Part shown: piece after piece, positions 61,505 to 64,000 of the stretch
How the letters are laid out: each line of letters opens with the position of its first letter
Position numbering within the stretch: the first letter of the stretch is position 1
Origin: Epiperipatus broadwayi
Lineage: Eukaryota; Onychophora; Udeonychophora; Euonychophora; Peripatidae
Length of the DNA: 64,000 nt
Direction of reading: 5' to 3'
Assembly: GCA_028023455.1 (NCBI GenBank)
Contig: JAQFVV010000018.1
Coordinates: 6,163,800-6,227,799 of the forward strand
Made by a program: the position numbers and the translations under genes
Notes under the pieces: generated by a model
Told to the model about the DNA's origin: nothing
Database searches by the model: none
What the model saw: the letters and a program-made list of their open reading frames with translations, nothing else

Positions 61505-64000
61505 CTGAAATATAAAAAAATAAACATTTATATATAACTTTTTATGTTTTATTTAGATATAATTAACTAAGAACTTTTAAGTATAATATATTTTATAATG
61601 CAAGTCTATATCCCATGAAAAGATGACAAATAAATACATTATGAAACTTATCACAAATTTATGAATTAGTGATTTGCTTCTGATATTTGATACATTATAT
61701 ATTGTGTACAGAATAAAAAAGCAATAAAACAATCTTTAAATAAGCTAATAAAAAATAAAGACCTCCATAGCATCTAGATAAGAAATATTTGATCAGGTTT
61801 GAATAATTAGATAATTTGACTATGGTCCATCTATCTGAAAAAAAATTAAATCTGATAAGAATCTGAAAATAAAATACATATTTTATTCAGCATGATTTGA
61901 ATCCAGATTATAGTCTTGTCAGATGGGTGTTCTACCTCAGTGTAATGAGTCTATTAATTTAAATAAGGACAATGCACCTCTTGTTTTTACAAAGTTTACC
62001 CTTTCTTTCACTTTTACTTCACAATGAAAATTTTTATTCTCTTTGGCAATGCAAGTGTCTTTAATTCATCTTTCAAGACAGGATTGATGGCTTTATAGCT
62101 ATGAAAATATCTGCCCAGAAGAAATGATAAAATTCACTACATTATTGAATAGATAAAAATGGCGTAATCACTTGACACATAATAACAGAGAATTGCATTG
62201 AACATTACCAAAATGATATCCAGTTAAGATAGTTTCCCAATGTGCTATTTATCCAATTTTTTAATATTTTTTTCTCAATTTGAAATAATACTTGTCAACC
62301 ATCACTTCCCTGTGGAAAAATTAGGATTTAAACAAAATATAATTTATGTCACATCAATCCCCTGGGAAACCTTTCTCTCAATGCTGGGTGATTCTTCCAT
62401 CAATTCTAGAAATCTCTCCACTGTTAAAATTCAGTCTTGCACTTCATGGTCGGAAAGATCTCTTCCATGTGCTATAAGTTGTCTATTCTTTTTAAAAAGA
62501 ATGGAAATTTGGTAATAAGCTCTTCTTTGTTTGTTTTTTTTCTACTAATGGAATCTTAGTAAAAAAAAATCCAAGTCTACATAGTAATATGCATATTTTG
62601 TTTTATGGGTCTCTTACTTGCTCCTTTGCTTTATGGTCAGTATCAATAAATAACACAACAACCTATGCTTACTATATATTCATTACACATCTTAGTATCT
62701 CAGAACCCAATTATAAATAGATTAAAAAAAGATACTCTTTTCCATCACCCATTTAGGATTATAAATAGACTACAAATAATAATGAGAGTGAATATTTAAA
62801 TACACCAAGGATATTACCGATGGCAGAATTAATGAACTTTCTATTTTCATTTTTTAAGATAATGTTAATTACTAATGCATAAAGGTAAACAGGCATCTTT
62901 ATTAAACAATAAATAACACAACAGCTTGATGTGATGTGATGTATTACGGCTTCTCCTTAAACGAAGTCAAGAATATCTCACCGTGCCCTCTAGTATTATA
63001 GAATACAATTACAAATATAGGTGAAAAAATACACCAAGAGAGAAAGTTAACTAATTTTCTTTGTTAAATATTTATATATTTTTAAATTTCTTTTATATCT
63101 ATGTTTTCTTAAAAACAAAAACAGTCTTGTTTCTTCTCTTTTTCTGGCACATTATTATTTTTTACTTTTCTTTCTTTTTTTTTTTTTTGCATTCTGTCTT
63201 TTGTGAACCTATAATACGTCATTCCATTGCTAATGCTTCATCTATTTCTCTTTTTAATTACCAAAAATCTACTTTTATTTAGTTTGCCATAAGTCTTCTC
63301 TATATCTACAAATATATATATATATATAAGTGTTTAACTATTTTCTTACTCATTTCTATAAGTGTATGATTATAAATAAACTATCACCTAAAAATTAATT
63401 ACATCTAAATCTTCCTCACTTCTCTCCTTTATTATTCTTATGATTTGAAAAATGACTATCCTTCTATAATTTTTTTACTGCTACTTTTAAATAATAAACT
63501 AACTTTTGCATTTTTTCAATTATTTGACCCCCATATTAAAATAGTAAAATATTTTAATAAAACTATTTTACTTCTAGCTTCCATATTTACTTACTGTCCA
63601 TTTATAAATCTTTCTTTTTGCATTTTTCAATTTTTTTAGAACTCCAGTCATTTCATTCTTAGTATTTTTTTATCATAACCTTTTATAATTATCTTATTTC
63701 CTTTATTTCTCCTTTTTTTAAAATGTTCAACACGGAAGTGTTTAAGATCAATTGTACTTTTTCTCTAAACTAAATTTTCTTTCTTGATTGTCAAATAATT
63801 TCTTTTTCCATTATAATCTTTTTATATATACACACATTCTTACTTTTTTTTCTCAATTTTATTAATATCCTCCATAATTTATTATTTATTCTCATTTTCT
63901 TTCTATAATGATCAATTTAGCCAACTTTCTTTTATTTAAATAATTTTGCCATTAACCTCAATTTGGTTTTTTAAAGTTTGGCAGCATATTTGTATATTAG
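61505..64000. other. Upstream TTLL11 intron, mostly featureless
   Basis: At 61885-61955 the minus strand reads GAGGTAGAACACCCATCTG, then CTGGATTCAAATCATGC, which is A-box and B-box-like and probably an old tRNA-derived SINE. The frame at 62240-62515 and others show no motif. T-rich and TA-rich runs continue to the end. No upstream TTLL11 exon was found. Confidence 0.5.

Noticed and set aside
62240-62515. Possible transposase fragment
   Set aside because: Both strands read through stops and no catalytic motif could be identified.

Overview
The window is AT-rich animal nuclear DNA, by eye roughly three quarters A+T. It is dominated by decayed mobile elements and microsatellites. The only host gene I can support is a minus-strand tubulin-tyrosine-ligase-like gene, best matched to the TTLL11 class of tubulin polyglutamylases. 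Two consecutive exons are visible, at 61504-60801 and 12043-11838, with good splice sites and matching phases. They are separated by a 48.8 kb intron (60800-12044). Split genes, a 48 kb intron, Penelope-like, Ty3-like, RTE-like and hAT-like elements, and tRNA-derived SINEs point to an invertebrate with a large AT-rich genome. I cannot decide between, for example, an arachnid and a mollusc from sequence alone.

Layout. 1-1534: featureless. 1543-1966: hAT-type MITE with an 8-bp target duplication. 3520-3802: foldback element with a degenerate hammerhead-ribozyme core in its loop. 4560-7960: decayed Ty3-like pol and probable 3' LTR, interrupted at 5070-6016 by an array of hammerhead-bearing repeats with a 12-bp target duplication. 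7963-8356: foldback MITE. 8650-11120: decayed RTE-like LINE with a palindromic MITE inside it. 11397-11758: perfect 181-bp tandem duplication. 11838-12043: TTLL11 exon. 12265-13185: long foldback with SINE-like heads. 13738-20690: LTR-like direct repeats around gag/pol debris. 20700-21700: minus-strand gag-like debris. 23598-24385: Penelope-like GIY-YIG fragment between TA microsatellites. 24690-25160: second hAT MITE. 26440-30010: solo LTR split by a LINE. 32460-35155: minus-strand Ty3-like element. 35156-50115: mostly unrecognised AT-rich DNA with local repeats. 50118-51350: second hammerhead repeat array. 51360-57120: young LTR retrotransposon with near-identical 1.75 kb LTRs and an unfamiliar 196-codon ORF. 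60607-60695: tRNA-like SINE. 60801-61504: upstream TTLL11 exon. 61505-64000: featureless AT-rich intron.

The most interesting signal is at least two, probably three, diverged families of short repeats that carry hammerhead self-cleaving ribozyme motifs. They are arranged as head-to-tail units of about 337-373 or 415-418 bp and in inverted pairs. This resembles retrozymes or the pseudo-LTR arrays of Penelope-like elements. One inverted junction lies a few nucleotides from a predicted ribozyme cleavage site. A Penelope-type GIY-YIG endonuclease fragment, whose relatives could plausibly mobilise such units, lies in the same host intron. Apart from TTLL11, almost every open frame is a fragment of a mobile element or chance.
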